From: Stenotrophomonas sp. 24(2023)
GTDB taxonomy: Bacteria > Pseudomonadota > Gammaproteobacteria > Xanthomonadales > Xanthomonadaceae
Assembly (NCBI RefSeq): GCF_030913365.1
Contig: NZ_CP133160.1
Location: 310,001-374,000, forward strand
Length of the DNA: 64,000 nucleotides
Direction of reading: 5' to 3'
Shown: piece after piece, positions 63,142 to 64,000 of the stretch
Layout of the letters: every line of letters starts with the position of its first letter
How positions within the stretch are numbered: the stretch's first letter is position 1
Notes under the pieces: generated by a model
What the model was told of the DNA's origin: nothing
The model's input: the letters and a program-made list of their open reading frames with translations, nothing else
Database searches by the model: none
Made by a program: the position numbers and the translations under genes

Positions 63142-64000
63142 ATGACCCTGCGCCTGCACAACAACCTGACACGCCAGCTCGAACCGTTCAGCCCGCTCGA
63201 TCCGACCTGTCCGACCCTGTATGTGTGCGGCCCCACGGTCTACAACTACGTGCATATCGGCAATGCGCGCGGGCCGGTGGTGTTCGGCGTGCTGGCCGAT
63301 CTGCTGCGCCGGCGCTTCGGCGCGCTGCGCTACGCGCGCAACATCACCGACGTGGACGACAAGATCAACACGGCCGCGCGCGAACAGGGCGTGCCGATCA
63401 GCACCATCACCGACCGCTTCGCCGCCGCCTACCGCGAAGACATGGCCGCGCTGGGCGTGGTGCCGCCGGACATCGAGCCGGAAGTGACAGCACACATGCC
63501 GCAGATCATCACCATGATCGATCAGCTCATCGCCAACGGCCATGCCTACGCCGCCGAAGGCCACGTGCTGTTCGCGGTGGATACCTTCGAGGGCTACGGC
63601 AAGCTGTCGCGCCGCGACCCGGAGGAGATGCTGGCCGGCGCCCGCGTGGAGGTCGCCCCGTACAAGCGTGCCCCGGGTGATTTCGTGCTGTGGAAGCCCT
63701 CCAGCGACGACCTGCCCGGCTGGGATTCGCCCTGGGGCCGCGGCCGCCCGGGCTGGCACATCGAATGCTCGGCGATGGCGGCCGCCCACCTGGGCGAAAC
63801 CATCGACATCCATGCCGGCGGCGTGGACCTGCAGTTCCCGCACCACGAAAACGAGATCGCGCAGAGCGAGTGCGCGCACGGTGGCCGCACCTTCGCCCGC
63901 TACTGGCTGCACAACGGCATGCTCAACTTCGGCGGCGCCAAGATGAGCAAATCGCTGGGCAACATCGAGCGCGTGCATGACCTGGTGCGCCAGCATCCGC
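63142..64000 (+). CDS. cysS: Cysteinyl-tRNA synthetase, 5' part (3' end outside window)
   Basis: The first 286 residues of a class-I synthetase; the frame is still open at the window end. The zinc-binding Cys29 and the HIGH-type motif HIGN (38-41) lie in [18 protein letters not shown]; the [10 protein letters not shown] segment, the zinc ligands in GWHIECSAM and [10 protein letters not shown], and the KMSKS loop (267-271, [11 protein letters not shown]) are present. The ATG at 63142 ([12 protein letters not shown]) is the usual start. The upstream 189 bp contains no gene. Confidence 0.97.
   Translation, partial: MTLRLHNNLTRQLEPFSPLDPTCPTLYVCGPTVYNYVHIGNARGPVVFGVLADLLRRRFGALRYARNITDVDDKINTAAREQGVPISTITDRFAAAYREDMAALGVVPPDIEPEVTAHMPQIITMIDQLIANGHAYAAEGHVLFAVDTFEGYGKLSRRDPEEMLAGARVEVAPYKRAPGDFVLWKPSSDDLPGWDSPWGRGRPGWHIECSAMAAAHLGETIDIHAGGVDLQFPHHENEIAQSECAHGGRTFARYWLHNGMLNFGGAKMSKSLGNIERVHDLVRQHP

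Overview
The window is a GC-rich chromosomal segment of a gammaproteobacterium of the order Xanthomonadales, most likely a Stenotrophomonas. Three things point there. The arginine pathway is of the Xanthomonas type: a fused N-acetylglutamate synthase/kinase plus N-acetylornithine transcarbamylase in place of the usual argB/argF. There are many small intergenic palindromes ending in GTAG (SMAG-type REPs, described from S. maltophilia). A TonB receptor/LacI sugar locus is also typical of the order. No rRNA, CRISPR array, prophage or transposase gene was seen.

Layout: (1) 1-2300, the 3' part of rne with an intrinsic terminator. (2) 2434-15597, a minus-strand carbohydrate locus: LacI regulator, Oar-like TonB receptor, GH144-type lipoprotein glucanase, an ABC sugar importer without an ATPase, a 1056-residue secreted multidomain glycosidase-like protein and a secreted EEP phosphodiesterase. 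Beta-1,2-glucan is the best substrate guess. (3) 15760-20120, yciI-bolA and then scpA-scpB-rluB. (4) 20276-23529, an orphan FRG protein, a small exported protein, and an omega-amidase/aminotransferase pair. (5) 23638-30401, the complete cytochrome c maturation operon ccmABCDEFGHI. (6) 30488-31944, a MetX-family acyltransferase and a DUF1294 protein, followed by a tandem SMAG array. (7) 32167-38719, divergent cydDC and cydABX with a perfect FNR-type box between them. (8) Two tandem identical tRNA-Pro(CGG) genes, each with its own promoter and terminator. (9) 39259-43305, a FecI-FecR-FecA-like iron unit behind a Fur-box-like site. (10) An MFS gene. (11) 45001-50683, pgaABCD for poly-N-acetylglucosamine behind a perfect CRP/Clp-type box. 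(12) 50695-51183, a nested palindromic repeat. (13) 51191-62334, a minus-strand arginine/proline operon (argF'-argG-GNAT-argE-argAB-GNAT-argC-argH-yciI-like-proB-proA) preceded by what reads as a leader-peptide attenuator. (14) A small exported protein and the start of cysS.

How the parts work together: the arginine operon covers N-acetylglutamate formation and phosphorylation, reduction, carbamoylation of N-acetylornithine, deacetylation of N-acetylcitrulline, and argininosuccinate synthesis and cleavage; only argD and carbamoyl phosphate synthesis lie elsewhere. ProB and ProA use the same glutamate pool. Ccm and CydDC/CydABX support cytochrome assembly and low-oxygen respiration. The pga box, if bound by Clp, would link exopolysaccharide transcription to cyclic di-GMP, which also activates the PgaCD synthase in other species.

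The two least expected signals are the arginine leader/attenuator at 62178-62334 and the 489-bp nested inverted-repeat composite at 50695-51183. All calls come from reading the sequence; no database search was run.
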